Shown in pieces: positions 36,023 through 45,520 of a DNA stretch of 64,000 nt. Position 1 is the first letter of the stretch. Each line of letters opens with the position of its first letter. The translations under genes were made by a program, and so were the position numbers. The stretch is from Enterovibrio sp045679545 (GTDB lineage Bacteria; Pseudomonadota; Gammaproteobacteria; Enterobacterales; Vibrionaceae), in the NCBI RefSeq assembly GCF_045679545.1, contig NZ_CP166194.1, forward strand, positions 2,480,001 to 2,544,000, given 5' to 3'. Under the pieces are notes generated by a model. The model ran no database searches. It saw nothing but the letters and a program-made list of their open reading frames with translations, and was not told the DNA's origin.

Positions 36023-36804
36023 AAATTCCTCGCTTTATGTTTGGTTTGGGTAACCCCAATTAACCCAAGGGCGAAAGCAATTAAAGCGCAACTTATTGCG
36101 TATTCAAACCGTATGTACGCCCCCTCGTAGGTTGTGAAGAACCCCGCCCGTACCCATTCAACGCATTGAAAAATCGGGTTCCACTGCAAAAACTCTCTTG
36201 CTTGAGGGGGTAAACTTGAAGCGGTAAAGAAAATGCCGGATAGAAAATATAATGGCCGGTTCGCAGCGCTGAACAGCTTGTCCCAACTGTCCCAATACAC
36301 ACGAATGGTGGCATTGATCATCCCGATGCCCATCGCAAATACTGAGAGGGTCAGTAATGCTGCCATCACGTTAAACAAATCGTGAATAGATAAGGCTTTT
36401 CCCATTAATTGCAGTGCAAACACGATAAGGGCAAACACCACAATCATGGTGGTACTTTCAAGTAGCGCTCGCCCCATTAACACATCAAAGGGGGTGACAT
36501 GTGGGTAGGCCATTAACGCTTGATTTGCGCCATACGCTCCAGATAAACGGCTAGCCAAGCTGTTATATAGCAACCAAGGGACGATACCGGTCGCAAAGAA
36601 CACGGCCAAGTCACCGCCAACGGGAGACTGCCGACCCAATGCTGAGAAAATGAGGACTAGCAGCAATACTTGGGTAATGGGTTCAACCAGCGCCCAGAGG
36701 TAGCCAATTTTGCTTTTGCCATATTTGGACAGGGCTTCACGCAGAATAAGTGCATAAATTACGCGGCCCTGCACTCGAAGGGCCTGTCTGAGTTCTTGCA
36801 TCAC
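36019..36804 (-). CDS. kpsM: Capsule ABC transporter permease KpsM
   Basis: This is the ABC-2 type permease for lipid-linked capsule. It has 261 residues (E. coli 258) with six membrane segments. The N-terminus ALILREALSKYGKSKIGYLW is typical for polysaccharide ABC-2 permeases. It is followed by kpsT with a 4-bp overlap. Confidence 0.96.
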   Translation of the reverse strand: MMQELRQALRVQGRVIYALILREALSKYGKSKIGYLWALVEPITQVLLLVLIFSALGRQSPVGGDLAVFFATGIVPWLLYNSLASRLSGAYGANQALMAYPHVTPFDVLMGRALLESTTMIVVFALIVFALQLMGKALSIHDLFNVMAALLTLSVFAMGIGMINATIRVYWDSWDKLFSAANRPLYFLSGIFFTASSLPPQAREFLQWNPIFQCVEWVRAGFFTTYEGAYIRFEYAISCALIAFALGLIGVTQTKHKARNL

Positions 36805-36807
36805 CTA

Positions 36808-37170
36808 TCACATGCCAGACATAACAGGCTGAATCTTAAACCAATGTTTCGCCTCGTTTTGCTCCGGTATTCCGCACAGCGTAACGTCTTTATGATCGGC
36901 AATGAGTATTGCGCAAAAATACCCAAGCCCAGAGGTGTATGTTTCCGCAACGATGTAGTCGGTTTGATCTGGACACGATAAATTGATCGCGTCTCCCACC
37001 GCCAATGAATCAGGTAACGATTGCAAGCAAACATCTTCCGTTTGGATTTGGGTTTGACTGGCAATCAACGGAATATTGGCTTCTACCAGTGGTGGCCGGT
37101 AACTACACCCTGATACTAAGATCAATGAAGCCGCAATCAATGCGGCTTTTTTTATATTATTGATTTTCAT
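36808..37170 (-). CDS. Capsule-locus lipoprotein
   Basis: The 120-residue protein has a lipoprotein signal peptide with lipobox VSGC (C22). The mature part ends in a small domain with paired cysteines (TYTSGLGYFCAIL and DVTLCGIPE). This resembles the DVU3141-like envelope lipoproteins seen in some kps loci, as far as I recall. Its place between kpsF and kpsM, 3 nt from kpsM, suggests a role in capsule export or anchoring. It is absent from the E. coli K1/K5 loci. Confidence 0.65.
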   Translation of the reverse strand: MKINNIKKAALIAASLILVSGCSYRPPLVEANIPLIASQTQIQTEDVCLQSLPDSLAVGDAINLSCPDQTDYIVAETYTSGLGYFCAILIADHKDVTLCGIPEQNEAKHWFKIQPVMSGM

Positions 37171-37176
37171 GAATAT

Positions 37177-38178
37177 CTATATGTTGAATATTTGAATGAT
37201 ACCGCACACGTCATCGTTGTCGTTCAACACGATAAGTGAAGACACTTTATGCAAATGCATGATTTCTTCCGCATCAGACAGCATGCTGGTTTCGTACGTA
37301 ACTTTAGGGTCCAAGGTCATCACCTCGCCCGCTTTTACCTGGCTCAAATCGGTCGATTTGGCAAATACACGACGAAGATCGCCATCGGTAATAATGCCTG
37401 CCAACTTGCCGCTTACATGAACAATCGCGACCCCCAAACGGCTTTGATTCATGGTTACCAATACGTCTGCCATGCTGGTTTCTGGCGTAACTAAAGGTAG
37501 GTTATTCATCGTCATTTCGTCTTTCACTCGGGTGAGCAAACGACGGCCCAATGAACCTCCCGGATGGAATTTGGCAAAATCATTGGGTTGAAATTGACGG
37601 CGCTTCATCAACGCCACTGCCAGCGCATCACCAATGGCGATGGTCACTGTGGTGGATGTAGTTGGCGCTAAGTTGTTTGGGCATGCCTCTTTGTTGATCA
37701 TGATTTTCAACACGGCATCAGCGTTCTTACCCATGGTGGAGTTTTCATTCCCAGTGAGCGCAATCACTTTATTACCAAAGGCTTTTAACGATGGGATAAG
37801 TTGCAGTACTTCATCAGTCTCGCCACTGTTTGAAATAAGCACCACCACATCATCACGCGTTATCATACCTAAGTCGCCATGAAAGGCTTCAGCTGGATGA
37901 AGGAAAAAACTTGGTGTGCCAGTAGAGGCCAATGTTGCCGCAATTTTCTTACCCACATGCCCTGATTTACCCATGCCACAAACAATGACATGACCAGTAC
38001 ATGCAATCACAATTTCTATCGCTTTTAAGTACTCGGTTTCGTCAAGGTGATTAGCGATAAGGCTGAGCGCCTCTGCTTGTTGTGTGAAGGTTTCTTTCAA
38101 AGCCGCCACGCAGTTTTCTTTGTGTTCGCTGATCGTGTAGTAGTTGCTTACATCCAAACTTTTCATTTTATTTTCCAT
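37177..38178 (-). CDS. kpsF: Arabinose-5-phosphate isomerase KpsF
   Basis: It converts ribulose 5-phosphate to arabinose 5-phosphate, the first precursor of Kdo. The 333-residue protein has a SIS domain (about 45-180, with CGMGKSGHVGKKIA and SNSGETDEV) and two CBS domains (about 205-333). Its start overlaps the kpsS stop by one base (TAATG). With kdsA, the HAD gene and kdsB it gives the operon its own complete Kdo supply. Confidence 0.95.
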   Translation of the reverse strand: MENKMKSLDVSNYYTISEHKENCVAALKETFTQQAEALSLIANHLDETEYLKAIEIVIACTGHVIVCGMGKSGHVGKKIAATLASTGTPSFFLHPAEAFHGDLGMITRDDVVVLISNSGETDEVLQLIPSLKAFGNKVIALTGNENSTMGKNADAVLKIMINKEACPNNLAPTTSTTVTIAIGDALAVALMKRRQFQPNDFAKFHPGGSLGRRLLTRVKDEMTMNNLPLVTPETSMADVLVTMNQSRLGVAIVHVSGKLAGIITDGDLRRVFAKSTDLSQVKAGEVMTLDPKVTYETSMLSDAEEIMHLHKVSSLIVLNDNDDVCGIIQIFNI

Positions 38179-39407
38179 TAACTGACGATTTTTCGTTTCG
38201 CAAACTCTAAGGCTTCAGCATCATATTTATACACAGAGCCCATGACTTGGGTGCTCGCTAAAATATTGAACTTCATTTGTTCGACGCGCTGACGGGAAGG
38301 GCACCACCCTGTTTTATGCCAGAGGTTTAATTTGGTTGTAAAATCCACGGTTGTCGCTGGTATAACAACATTTTCTTGTTTGTAGAGCGCGTCCCCAAAC
38401 ACGAAGCAGGGCTTGAGCTTGTCTAAGGCTTCCATCCCAGCGGTTGAGTTAATAGTGACCACAGCGGAAGCCCCTTCCATTAACACCCCCGTTTTTCCGG
38501 AAAAGCACAAAGAGCGAGAATCAAACTGGTGTTTTTTGCATTCAAATGGGTGGGTAGTAAACACCAAAACATATTCGTTTTTCAGTGATGAACAGTAAAA
38601 ACCATTTTCAACACTGTTGATAAACTCCTGCGTGCTTGAGAAGCTTGAGAAACAGCGCACTTGGCTGTCGTAGTCCAGTTGCAACGGAACAAGTAAATAC
38701 TTGTTATTCAACGTGGGCGTGGGTGACCGCTTCGCTTTTATCCATCGAAAAAGGATGCTGGTATAGCGTTTTTTCCTCAGCGCTTTATCTGGTGATTCAA
38801 AGTTCAACCGAAGTAAACGCCCCAACCGATCAAACATTAAGAAGAAAAAAAATAAGACATAGTCAGACAGCGACTCTGTTCCGTAATGCTTGGTTTCTAC
38901 TCGTTGAGCAAAATGATGAGATTCTTCCAATTCGGGTAAGGAAACAAGGGTAGGGTTTGCCAACAATGTGGTCGTTTTCCCTCTCTGAGTGCCCCGCTCA
39001 AAGACGTAATATGACACCCCCATATCCCTAAACAGGGTAATGGCCAGCGCATGATTGAACCGTGTCGCGTTGTATAGCAGACACGTGTTTATTCTATTTT
39101 TTACGATTTCGTCTTGCAGCCACTCCAAATACTGTGCTGATCGGCGAAGTGATTTCGGAGTGAGTTCATATCCTAATTTGTTCGCCAAACCTACCACTGT
39201 TTTACGGCTACTAAAGCTTGGTACTCTATTCAGTATTCTTATCTTAATGAGTGCAGAGTCTTGCACTCCAAATACCAGGTATCCCAGTGCGCTAACATAG
39301 TGTTTCTTGAACCCGACTTGTTCATTGTCTTCGAGGTATTTAGCCAAATGCCTAAAGTATTTTGAGTAAGGCGGATCTAGCGTAATTAACCTTATTTCTT
39401 TAGACAA
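38178..39407 (-). CDS. kpsS: Capsule beta-Kdo transferase KpsS
   Basis: KpsS adds the first beta-Kdo to the phosphatidylglycerol acceptor. The 409-residue protein (E. coli 389) has the family C-terminal motif VTINSTAGMEAL (about 322-333) and the region VFTTHPFE corresponding to the KHP motif in KpsC. The N-terminal half contains YYVFERGTQRGKTT. It starts within the last 16 nt of the sugar transferase gene. Confidence 0.85.
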   Translation of the reverse strand: MSKEIRLITLDPPYSKYFRHLAKYLEDNEQVGFKKHYVSALGYLVFGVQDSALIKIRILNRVPSFSSRKTVVGLANKLGYELTPKSLRRSAQYLEWLQDEIVKNRINTCLLYNATRFNHALAITLFRDMGVSYYVFERGTQRGKTTTLLANPTLVSLPELEESHHFAQRVETKHYGTESLSDYVLFFFFLMFDRLGRLLRLNFESPDKALRKKRYTSILFRWIKAKRSPTPTLNNKYLLVPLQLDYDSQVRCFSSFSSTQEFINSVENGFYCSSLKNEYVLVFTTHPFECKKHQFDSRSLCFSGKTGVLMEGASAVVTINSTAGMEALDKLKPCFVFGDALYKQENVVIPATTVDFTTKLNLWHKTGWCPSRQRVEQMKFNILASTQVMGSVYKYDAEALEFAKRKIVS

Positions 39408-40387
39408 GACAGTAGCCCTCGAACCACAGTTCTGACCGTTTTCAGTGTGATTTTCAGGTCAAACCCAATACTCTGGTTCTTCATGTAATAGATGTCGTAT
39501 TGGTGTTTGATCATGGCATCCTCAATTGATGAGCCATATCCATGATTAATCTGCGCCCACCCAGTGAGCCCTGGCTTTACGCTATGCCTAAATGGATACC
39601 AAGGGACATGCTCTTGTAAAAGGTCAACAAACTGTTGACGTTCTGGCCTCGGCCCAACGAATGACATATCGCCTTTTAGAATGTTGTAGATTTGCGGCAG
39701 TTCATCTATGCGGGTGGTACGAAGGAACTTTCCTAACGTCGTAATTCGTTCATCATCATCGCCACTCCAACGAGCAACGCCATCGGCTTCGGAATCCGTA
39801 CTCATCGTTCTCAATTTATAAATGACAAAAGGTCTGTTGTATCGCCCCACTCTTTCTTGCTTATAAATCACTGGAAAACCGGATGTGGTGACGACAAGCA
39901 GGCTACCCAACAGCATTAGCGGCCATGTAACGGAAAGGATGGCAAGTGAAATGGCGATATCCATTCCGCGTTTCATGAAACGGCGCGACTTTCGAGTCAC
40001 TGCGTAGAAACATCTATGCTGCAAAAAATAATGCTCGTTGACTAAGAATAAATGGGTCAACTCGTATTTATCTTCAAGATAATCAACAAGAGGCATCACT
40101 CTGCCCCCTGCTTTAACTACAGCTAGCAGTTGAGCCGATGCTTCAGCGTCTAACTTATCTGGGTGCCAATAGCATACGGTTTTTGATCGTAAGCTCTCTG
40201 GCGATGCATCGTAGTTGTTTAACTCCCAATTGATTCCGTTAAGTAGCATTAACTTTGATTGCAGAACATCACGCTCACTTTTTGAGCAATAGACATTGAG
40301 TGACGTCGCTTGTCTACGGACCCGAGCATCAAAGCTGGCAGGTAGCTTCGCCTTAATTTTCTGCTTTCTATCAAAGGTCGTAGTCAT
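39392..40387 (-). CDS. Bacterial sugar transferase (undecaprenyl-phosphate sugar-1-phosphate transferase type)
   Basis: The C-terminal 200 residues are a complete polyprenyl-phosphate sugar-phosphotransferase domain: a hydrophobic hairpin at about 143-168, KLRTMSTDSEADG, then RTTRIDELPQ, FVGPRPERQQF and the end signature PGLTGWAQI. The N-terminal 130 residues are soluble and lack the four membrane helices of WbaP/WcaJ. Group 2 capsules start on phosphatidylglycerol, so an Und-P initiator here is unexpected. It may serve the neighbouring yjb exopolysaccharide, or the locus may be hybrid. It is the first gene after the ops element. Confidence 0.88.
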   Translation of the reverse strand: MTTTFDRKQKIKAKLPASFDARVRRQATSLNVYCSKSERDVLQSKLMLLNGINWELNNYDASPESLRSKTVCYWHPDKLDAEASAQLLAVVKAGGRVMPLVDYLEDKYELTHLFLVNEHYFLQHRCFYAVTRKSRRFMKRGMDIAISLAILSVTWPLMLLGSLLVVTTSGFPVIYKQERVGRYNRPFVIYKLRTMSTDSEADGVARWSGDDDERITTLGKFLRTTRIDELPQIYNILKGDMSFVGPRPERQQFVDLLQEHVPWYPFRHSVKPGLTGWAQINHGYGSSIEDAMIKHQYDIYYMKNQSIGFDLKITLKTVRTVVRGLLSCLKK

Positions 40388-40802
40388 AGAGCGTTGGCTT
40401 TCCAGAAAAGTTGTTGGAAATGTGTCATTGAAATCTCGACGCTACCGCCCTTGGGTGTCGTTCCCAAAGTACGCATCAGTTCAAAATGTACGATCAAAAA
40501 TGTTGTCGATATGTTTAGCCAATATGTCCTGTTGGTATTTTTAGACACTGGCTTAAACGCAGCCTGCCGCTGAAAGAAAATTATCGACACCTGCTTAAAA
40601 ATTGAGGCAGAAGTGTAGCACTTAAGACACAATGAAATTAATCAGAAAATGCATGTTATTTATTTAACTGTCTCGAAATTGAGCGTTTTATATTAAGCTG
40701 TTGAGTTTTTGAACAATTGGTTAAAGGTAACGTTCTCACACTCAGAACAAATTGCGAGACACCTCTCTAATTGGAACGAGTGTCGCAATACTTGGTTACA
40801 AT
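40388..40802. other. Leader and promoter region of the capsule operon
   Basis: This region holds the ops element (separate entry) in a leader of probably more than 150 nt. The 40600-40800 part is AT-rich and probably contains the promoter. On the minus strand TACACT and GATAAT can be seen as possible -10 boxes, but neither has a good -35. No gene is supported. Confidence 0.5.
40439..40449 (-). promoter_or_regulatory. ops element (RfaH recruitment site) of the capsule operon
   Basis: The minus strand reads GGCGGTAGCGT, identical to the core of the ops/JUMPstart element, 52 nt before the first gene of the operon. RfaH loads there during transcription and suppresses polarity in long surface-polysaccharide operons. 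The downstream operon is about 15 kb without a visible internal terminator. Confidence 0.9.
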
Positions 40803-41156
40803 TTAAGACGAGTAAACGGTGAGTTGACCAATGTTCTGTGTCACTCCGTTTTCGAGAAGTTCGACTTCCCCTTCACCGCACACGGTTAAGCGCACAGCTG
40901 GCTTAGGTTCATTGACGTAGTATTCGCAATTTAACGTGCTCGCCCCTGTTATTCGGCTGTAAACAACAACTTGGCTTTGTGAAAAACCCTGATGGACAAA
41001 CACAAAATGATCATTGGAAGGAGTAACACGCACCTTTTCCTCTGTACCGTTACTCCACAAAATAACGCCATTGGCTTGAATGGATTGTTGAGGGGATGAG
41101 CAAGCGACTAATGCACTGGCACTTAATAGAAGGGATAAAACATGTCTACATTTCAC
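40803..41156 (-). CDS. Small lipoprotein, function unknown
   Basis: I choose the GTG start (VKCRHVLSLLLSASALVAC) because GGAG lies 7 nt upstream; an ATG lies 7 codons earlier. The 117-residue product has lipobox LVAC (C19). The mature part is beta-rich, with two cysteines (LNCEYYV and LTVCGEGE), and no recognised domain. The gene lies between the capsule operon and the divergent yjbE operon, so an envelope polysaccharide role is possible. Confidence 0.6.
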   Translation of the reverse strand: MKCRHVLSLLLSASALVACSSPQQSIQANGVILWSNGTEEKVRVTPSNDHFVFVHQGFSQSQVVVYSRITGASTLNCEYYVNEPKPAVRLTVCGEGEVELLENGVTQNIGQLTVYSS

Positions 41157-41384
41157 GGTAATACTCCACAGCACCAAGAAAACTGAATAGGAGTGTACTT
41201 ATTTCGAGCCATTGACTCAAAATTTATTCTAATGGTCTCTTTGTGAGAACTTATTCCTTATTATTTGACACTTTCTTTGCTACCACGTGGTTTATCTGTT
41301 TACTTACTACCGATTACTGTTTAGCATTTTGGCAGCCTGTCTGAATTTCAAAGCAGGCGTAACTTTTTTGATATGGAGTTTTTC

Positions 41385-41639
41385 ATGAAAAAATCAGTAA
41401 TTGCTGCTGTTGCAGCGATGATGATGGCAGCAGCGCCAGCAATGGCAGTTGAAGAAACTGCGTCAACCACTGGCGGTTCTGCTGGCGGCGCAACAGCTTC
41501 AACTGCTGCTGTTGGTGGTGTATCTGCTACTGCTGTAGCAATTGGTGCTGCTGTTGTTGCTGTTGCTGTTGTCGCGGTTGACGCGGGTAACAACGACACT
41601 GCAACCACTACTTCAACGTCTGTAACCACTCAAGGTTAA
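41385..41639 (+). CDS. yjbE: YjbE-like small secreted protein
   Basis: Starting at MKKSVIAAVAAMMMAAAPAMA (signal peptide; GGAG upstream), the 84-residue protein is rich in alanine, glycine, serine, threonine and valine and ends DTATTTSTSVTTQG. E. coli YjbE has the same layout and the same threonine/serine-rich tail. It is the first gene of the yjbEFGH operon, linked to exopolysaccharide production. A strong terminator follows, so yjbE is probably expressed more than the rest. Confidence 0.85.
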   Translation: MKKSVIAAVAAMMMAAAPAMAVEETASTTGGSAGGATASTAAVGGVSATAVAIGAAVVAVAVVAVDAGNNDTATTTSTSVTTQG

Positions 41640-41657
41640 TCAGTACGTTATGTAAAA

Positions 41658-41690
41658 AAAACCGAACAGTGAAAGCTGTTCGGTTTTCTT
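41658..41690 (+). terminator. Terminator between yjbE and yjbF
   Basis: A 12-bp stem AAAACCGAACAG/CTGTTCGGTTTT with a 6-nt loop is followed by T-rich sequence. Partial read-through would feed yjbFGH. Confidence 0.85.
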
Positions 41691-41762
41691 TGTTTTTAAA
41701 CCGCTACTTTTGCTATTGCCAATCGTGGCCGCCATTCCCCGTAGAGATCTCGTTGTAGTGCT

Positions 41763-42476
41763 ATGAACAATAAGAGAATTGGCCTAAAGGCCGCTGCGCT
41801 GATGTGTGTAATGAGTGCACTTTCTGGCTGCAGTCAGAAATTTGAAGATGTACAAGATACTGTCTCGCTCGCGCTATTCGGCCATGACGATGTTGTTATC
41901 GCGCCAGCAAAGATTGAAGACCTTCCCTACGCCAGCCTTTATGCCAAAACTGACTCTAGTGGTCAGGCGTTTATGGTGCTGGGTTATGCCTCTCCAAGTG
42001 TGTCTAACCTGCCACGCCCTGAGCAAAATGTTCAACTGAAATGGCTGTCAGCGAATGGCGAAATGTTGGTCACGGAATTTGGCCGCATTGTAAAAACCGT
42101 CAATCTGTTAGGTGGCAACCTAACGGCAAGTTACTCCCTAGATGCCGACCCCTTAGCCCTTGGGCTGTTAAACAATTCGACCCCTTATCAATGGCGTCGA
42201 AAAGTCGATTGGCAACCGGGCTCCCACTCTGGGTATACGCTGGAATCTCGCTTTGAGCTGCAAGGCGAAAACACCTTAATGGTGAATGAGAAACCTGTTT
42301 CTACGCTTCACTTTATCGAATATGTTCATGCCCCTGAGCTGAACATACGTTTCGAAAACGAATTCTGGCTTCACCCTGTCTCTGGCAAGGTGATGGCAAG
42401 CCAACAAACACCTGCCCCTGGTTTAGCGAGCATTGAGATCACCATACTCAAACCTTTTGCGGGAGTGAGCGAATAA
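41763..42476 (+). CDS. yjbF: YjbF/GfcB-family outer membrane lipoprotein
   Basis: The 237-residue lipoprotein has lipobox LSGC (C23) and a GfcB/YmcC-like beta-rich domain (VMVLGYASP..., FGRIVKTVNLLGGNL, LHFIEYVHAPELNIRFENEFW). It acts with YjbG and YjbH in polysaccharide secretion, as for the group 4 capsule proteins GfcBCD. It overlaps no neighbour; yjbG starts 2 nt after its stop. Confidence 0.85.
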   Translation: MNNKRIGLKAAALMCVMSALSGCSQKFEDVQDTVSLALFGHDDVVIAPAKIEDLPYASLYAKTDSSGQAFMVLGYASPSVSNLPRPEQNVQLKWLSANGEMLVTEFGRIVKTVNLLGGNLTASYSLDADPLALGLLNNSTPYQWRRKVDWQPGSHSGYTLESRFELQGENTLMVNEKPVSTLHFIEYVHAPELNIRFENEFWLHPVSGKVMASQQTPAPGLASIEITILKPFAGVSE

Positions 42477-42477
42477 C

Positions 42478-43314
42478 ATGAACAGTTCTTCCCTTTTTGG
42501 TTCTTCTTTTTTTGGTTCTTCACTCTTAAATCGCGGTGTATTACTCGCGCTATCTCTATTGGCGTTCGTGCCAAATGCCTTGGCGCAAACAACCACGGTG
42601 ACTGTGATGACTGGCAGTCAAGCCCAACAGGCCTACTCGGTCACCTTCGACGGTCGCCCTCGCGTATCTCAAGTAATCGATCAAGGCCGCGTTTTGGTCG
42701 CGCAGAAAAGCCAGAACATGCTGGCTCACACAACAGATGTGATTTATTGGCAAGGTGCTGGGCTGTTTGAACATTCGGTTTCAGGTGAAAATGACGCGCT
42801 GCTGGCAGATGTCACCACTAAGCTGGCGGCACTTGCGGAACGCTGGCAAGACGATGAAGAAAAGCTTTCTGCGGTCAATTCTCTTTCTGAGTTTTTGGCG
42901 TCATCGACTTTCCAGACCCGCATTACCGTTGAATTGGATCACGATTTTTATCTCGCAGGCAGCAAGGTTAACCCTTTGGTTGAGGGCGAATTAACGTTAT
43001 TGCTCCCACCTCGGCCTAATCATGTTTGGGTGGTTGGCGCAGTGGCAACATCCACCGATGCGGTTTTTTCGCCAAGCCATGTTGCGGACGATTATCTCGA
43101 TATAGCCAATACGCTCAATATTTTTGGGATCAGTGATGTTTCTGTGATTCAACCAGGCGGCAAACTCGAAACACACCAGGTTGCATACTGGAACGGCATC
43201 CCCAAGAACATTGCACCGGGTGCTGTGGTTTATGTGCCTTTCCAAGGGTTACCTTCTGCGCTGAAATCGCTTAATCGCGATATTCCTCGTCTTCTTCAAC
43301 ATCGGGTTATGTAG
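42478..43314 (+). CDS. yjbG: YjbG/GfcC-family periplasmic protein
   Basis: The 278-residue protein has an N-terminal signal peptide (about residues 1-37, ending ALA-QTT). It has a SLBB-like/GfcC region with HVWVVGAV, and the C-terminal motif YWNGIPKNIAPGAVVYVPF. It is predicted to be periplasmic and part of the yjbFGH export system. yjbH starts 3 nt downstream. Confidence 0.85.
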   Translation: MNSSSLFGSSFFGSSLLNRGVLLALSLLAFVPNALAQTTTVTVMTGSQAQQAYSVTFDGRPRVSQVIDQGRVLVAQKSQNMLAHTTDVIYWQGAGLFEHSVSGENDALLADVTTKLAALAERWQDDEEKLSAVNSLSEFLASSTFQTRITVELDHDFYLAGSKVNPLVEGELTLLLPPRPNHVWVVGAVATSTDAVFSPSHVADDYLDIANTLNIFGISDVSVIQPGGKLETHQVAYWNGIPKNIAPGAVVYVPFQGLPSALKSLNRDIPRLLQHRVM

Positions 43315-43316
43315 TC

Positions 43317-45488
43317 ATGCATCGTCGTATTTTTCAGTTTTCTTCGCTTACTCTGGCATTGATGCATGCCCTGCCGGCTGTTGCGAATGATTTAGACTTC
43401 ACGCCATTTAAACCCACACAAAGTGATTTTGGTGGTGTCGGCCTGATGCAAATGCCAACAGGCCGCGTTGCGCCTGAAGGTGAGTTTTCCATCGGCGCGA
43501 CCATTAATGATGATTATCATCATTATCATAGCTCGCTGCAGTTAATGCCTTGGTTGGAAGCGACCATTCGTTACACGCAAGTCCCTGATCGAAAATACAA
43601 CAACAACCCCAGCTTTGCGCCAGAAGATAGAGCCTATACAGACAAAGGGATCGACGTTAAGCTTCGCCTTTTGGAAGAAAGCTACTGGTTACCTGAGACC
43701 GCTATCGGTATTCGTGATTTAGGCGGCACGGGTCTATTTGATGGTGAATACATCGCAGCCAGTAAACACATGGGGCCTTTTGATTTTACTGTAGGTCTAG
43801 GTTGGGGTTACATGGGTAACCGCGCTAATTTAAAAGGCGACACCAGTCTGGGCGATGACTGCGGGCGCGACTCTTCTTATAAAGGGAAAGGCGGCAGTGT
43901 GGATTTCGCCCGTTGGTTTACGGGGTGTATGTCTGTATTTGGTGGCATGGAATACCAAACACCTTTACAGCCGTTGAGCCTGAAGTTGGAATATGATGGC
44001 AACAACTATAAGAGTGACACATTAGTTACAAAAAAAGTAAAAGGCATGCCACAAGACTCTCCCTTTAACGTGGGCGCTGTCTATCGCTTTGATGATTGGG
44101 GTGATATTCGCGCCAGTTACGAGCGCGGTAATACGTGGACCCTTGGCGTTACGCTGAAAACAAACTTCAATTCACTGTCGCAAAACTGGGTAGACACGCC
44201 AACCCCTGCCTATGCACCAAAGCCTCAGACAGATGCGGCAGACATTGATTGGCAGCGCGTCGCACAAGATCTCGATTCCGTTGCAGGCTATGGCGATGTG
44301 AAGATCTACGCGGATAATGAATCTGTGACAGTGGTGGGCTCGCAAGGCAAATACCGCGATCGCGAGCTGGCACATGAAAAAGGTGCGATGATTCTTGCGA
44401 ACTCGGGAACATCCGCAACCCAATTCAACCTTGTTGAGCAGCAAGCCAACCAATCAACAACGCAAACCACGATTGATGTAGAAGCTTACCGCAAAGTCGC
44501 AAATCAAGAATATGTGGGCGCAAGCGTTTCAGACGCCACCACATTGGTTAACCCGAATTCCCCACGTGGCATGTTACAAGCTGATACCAGTGAACCTTGG
44601 TCGGTGAGTTTCTCCCCTAACCTTCAACAATCGATTGGTGGTTCGGAAGATTTCTATCTCTTCAATATTGGTGTGAGTGGCGGTGCTAGCTATTGGCTGA
44701 CCGACAACATTGAGTTTGGTGGCAGCGTTTACGTTAACCTTTATGATAACTACGACAAGTTCAAATATGACGTACCGCCTGATGGCACTGATTTAAAACG
44801 TGTTCGTACTTTGGTCCGCCAGTATATTTCGGACAATCCTGTTCGCGTGAGTAACCTTCAGTTAACGGCCTTTGATAAGTTCGGTGACAGCGTTTATGTG
44901 CAAGGCTACGGCGGCTATCTTGAAACCATGTTCGCGGGTGTCGGCGGTGAAGTGCTTTATCGCCCACTTAAGAGTAACTGGGCATTCGGGATGGATTTGA
45001 ACTATGTGGCGCAGCGCGACCCGAATTCTGAGTTTGGAATTTTCACAGAAGAGCGCCATTACGACCCAACGACAGGCCGTTACTACAATGTTCAGACCGG
45101 TACGCCAACTGGCCATTTCACGACGTATTATCGCCCTGAATGGAGCTGGTTTGATGATTTGCTGATCAAGGCCAGTGTGGGGCAGTATTTGGCGGAAGAT
45201 AAAGGCGTGACGCTGGATGTATCAAAGCAATTTGACAGTGGCGTGATTGCTGGCGCTTACATGGCCAAAACAAACCTTTCTGCAGAGCAATTTGGGGAGG
45301 GAAGTTTTAACAAGGGTTTCTATATCTCGATTCCTTTTGACATCTTCACTGTGAAACCAAGTGCCAACCGAGCAGTGATTGGCTGGACACCTTTATCTCG
45401 TGATGGCGGTCAAATGCTGGCGCGTAAATACAGCCTATATAGTATGACTGACGCGCGTTATCCGGCGGCTGAATTTACGAACAAGTAA
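43317..45488 (+). CDS. yjbH: YjbH/GfcD-family outer membrane beta-barrel protein
   Basis: The 723-residue protein has a signal peptide (MHRRIFQFSSLTLALMHALPAVA) and a long beta-barrel pattern. The N-terminal part carries the family sequence TQSDFGGVGLMQMPTGR, and the C-terminal part MLARKYSLYSMTD. It is thought to form the outer membrane pore of the YjbFGH exopolysaccharide system. A bidirectional terminator follows. Confidence 0.92.
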   Translation: MHRRIFQFSSLTLALMHALPAVANDLDFTPFKPTQSDFGGVGLMQMPTGRVAPEGEFSIGATINDDYHHYHSSLQLMPWLEATIRYTQVPDRKYNNNPSFAPEDRAYTDKGIDVKLRLLEESYWLPETAIGIRDLGGTGLFDGEYIAASKHMGPFDFTVGLGWGYMGNRANLKGDTSLGDDCGRDSSYKGKGGSVDFARWFTGCMSVFGGMEYQTPLQPLSLKLEYDGNNYKSDTLVTKKVKGMPQDSPFNVGAVYRFDDWGDIRASYERGNTWTLGVTLKTNFNSLSQNWVDTPTPAYAPKPQTDAADIDWQRVAQDLDSVAGYGDVKIYADNESVTVVGSQGKYRDRELAHEKGAMILANSGTSATQFNLVEQQANQSTTQTTIDVEAYRKVANQEYVGASVSDATTLVNPNSPRGMLQADTSEPWSVSFSPNLQQSIGGSEDFYLFNIGVSGGASYWLTDNIEFGGSVYVNLYDNYDKFKYDVPPDGTDLKRVRTLVRQYISDNPVRVSNLQLTAFDKFGDSVYVQGYGGYLETMFAGVGGEVLYRPLKSNWAFGMDLNYVAQRDPNSEFGIFTEERHYDPTTGRYYNVQTGTPTGHFTTYYRPEWSWFDDLLIKASVGQYLAEDKGVTLDVSKQFDSGVIAGAYMAKTNLSAEQFGEGSFNKGFYISIPFDIFTVKPSANRAVIGWTPLSRDGGQMLARKYSLYSMTDARYPAAEFTNK

Positions 45489-45520
45489 CTAGCATAAATA
45501 ACCACCCTGACCTGAAAATA

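Noticed and set aside
40384..40632. Minus-strand 82-codon frame upstream of the sugar transferase
   Set aside because: It runs across the ops element and leader, with no ribosome site or recognisable domain.
41348..41629. Minus-strand 93-codon frame opposite yjbE
   Set aside because: It is the antisense of an alanine/valine/threonine-rich sequence, which gives long antisense frames by chance. The plus-strand product has a signal peptide, ribosome site and synteny.
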